From: Haloferacaceae archaeon | Lineage (GTDB): Archaea; Halobacteriota; Halobacteria; Halobacteriales; Haloferacaceae | Length of the DNA stretch: 5,086 bases | Direction: 5' to 3' | NCBI GenBank assembly: GCA_028274825.1 | Contig: JAQCMZ010000133.1 | Location: 1 to 5,086, forward strand | In this document: piece after piece, positions 4,825 through 5,086 of the stretch | Layout: the number at the start of each line of letters is the position of its first letter | How positions within the stretch are numbered: the first letter of the stretch is position 1 | Notes under the pieces: model-generated | Database searches by the model: none | Told to the model about the DNA's origin: nothing | Seen by the model: only the letters and a program-made list of their open reading frames with translations | Made by a program: the position numbers and the translations under genes

Positions 4825-5051
4825 CTGTTATAGCTGGAACAGGCGCACTCCCACGTCGTTCACGGCGTGGATACGCGCCGTCACAGCGGCAATTCCCGAC
4901 CGTTTTTCTCCAAAACACCGTCTTTGCAAGGGTCGGCGCACTGGGGACGACCCCAGTGTAGCCGAGTGCCCGACAACTGGCGGTTCGAGTGTCCGCCCAG
5001 ACTGGAAACAGAGTGTGGCCCGATGTGGGAATCACACACCAAGCATCGGGC
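4825..5051. ncRNA. Cluster of strong hairpins, candidate structured RNA
   Basis: Five stem-loops follow one another. CTGTT (4825-4829) pairs with AACAG (4838-4842). GGCGC (4842-4846) pairs with GCGCC (4875-4879), enclosing CCACGTCG, TTCA, CGGCGTGG with one G-U pair. TCGGC (4933-4937) pairs with GCCGA (4961-4965), enclosing CACTGGGG, ACGA, CCCCAGTG. CTGG plus CGG (4977-4983) pair with CCG plus CCAG (4993-5000). GCCCGATG plus TGG (5018-5028) pair with CCA plus CATCGGGC (5039-5051). The first two stems share G4842. No protein motif is visible in either strand. It does not match RNase P RNA, SRP RNA or tRNA as far as I can judge. The strand is unknown; a TATA-like AGTATTTGC on the minus strand (5060-5052) could drive leftward transcription. 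Confidence 0.4.
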
Positions 5052-5086
5052 AAATACTTGCAGAGAAAGTCACTCCGAGTCCGTCG

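Noticed and set aside
4730..5053. Open frame of 107 codons on the minus strand
   Set aside because: The translation has many Arg, Cys and Trp, no acidic bias typical of haloarchaeal proteins and no motif. The DNA is better explained by the run of hairpins.
5018..5086. GAGAAAGTC near 5065, reminiscent of the GAGGAAAGTC box of RNase P RNA
   Set aside because: One conserved G is missing, and the partner conserved blocks are not visible in the window, so an RNase P RNA cannot be supported.

Overview
The window reads as haloarchaeal chromosome. The protein-coding parts are GC-rich and encode strongly acidic proteins. Several genes have an A/T-rich TATA-like box about 25-28 nt upstream of the start codon with no Shine-Dalgarno sequence, which is the leaderless pattern common in Halobacteria. 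The mobile-element debris is of the haloarchaeal IS200/IS605 (IS1341-type, TnpB-only) class.

Layout. Positions 1-459 hold the 3' part of an IS1341-type element: the C-terminal part of TnpB (RuvC-III and zinc ribbon, with a frameshifted tail) and its right-end hairpin. The element abuts the 5' end of a MOSC-domain gene (about 461-1300), which has lost its start codon and carries an in-frame TAG, so it looks inactivated twice. A convergent minus-strand gene (1339-2085) encodes a two-transmembrane plus RCK/TrkA-N protein. It resembles a potassium-channel subunit but lacks the canonical selectivity filter. Divergent from it, 2289-3440 encodes a complete metal-dependent amidohydrolase of the imidazolonepropionase/prolidase-like group. 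A tRNA-Glu(CTC) gene lies at 3690-3764. A small two-helix membrane protein is encoded on the minus strand at 4002-4286.

The last 800 bases contain no convincing protein gene but are rich in RNA-like structure. A TATA-like box at about 4340 sits one promoter length upstream of a run of stem-loops ending at 4455. The last stem-loop shares exact 7-mer and 10-mer blocks, in the same order, with the right-end hairpin of the TnpB element. This is an omegaRNA-like unit with no tnpB beside it, either a relic or a stand-alone guide-RNA gene. Further on are a 4 x 10 bp tandem repeat (4506-4545) and a cluster of strong hairpins (4825-5051) that could be an unrecognised structured RNA.

The protein genes do not form an obvious pathway or operon; each appears to be transcribed alone. 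The theme of the window is TnpB-type transposon activity and decay: one element with a broken tail, one broken target gene, and two solo right-end-like hairpins. The best candidate for something undescribed is the tnpB-less omegaRNA-like locus at 4339-4461, followed by the hairpin cluster at 4825-5051.
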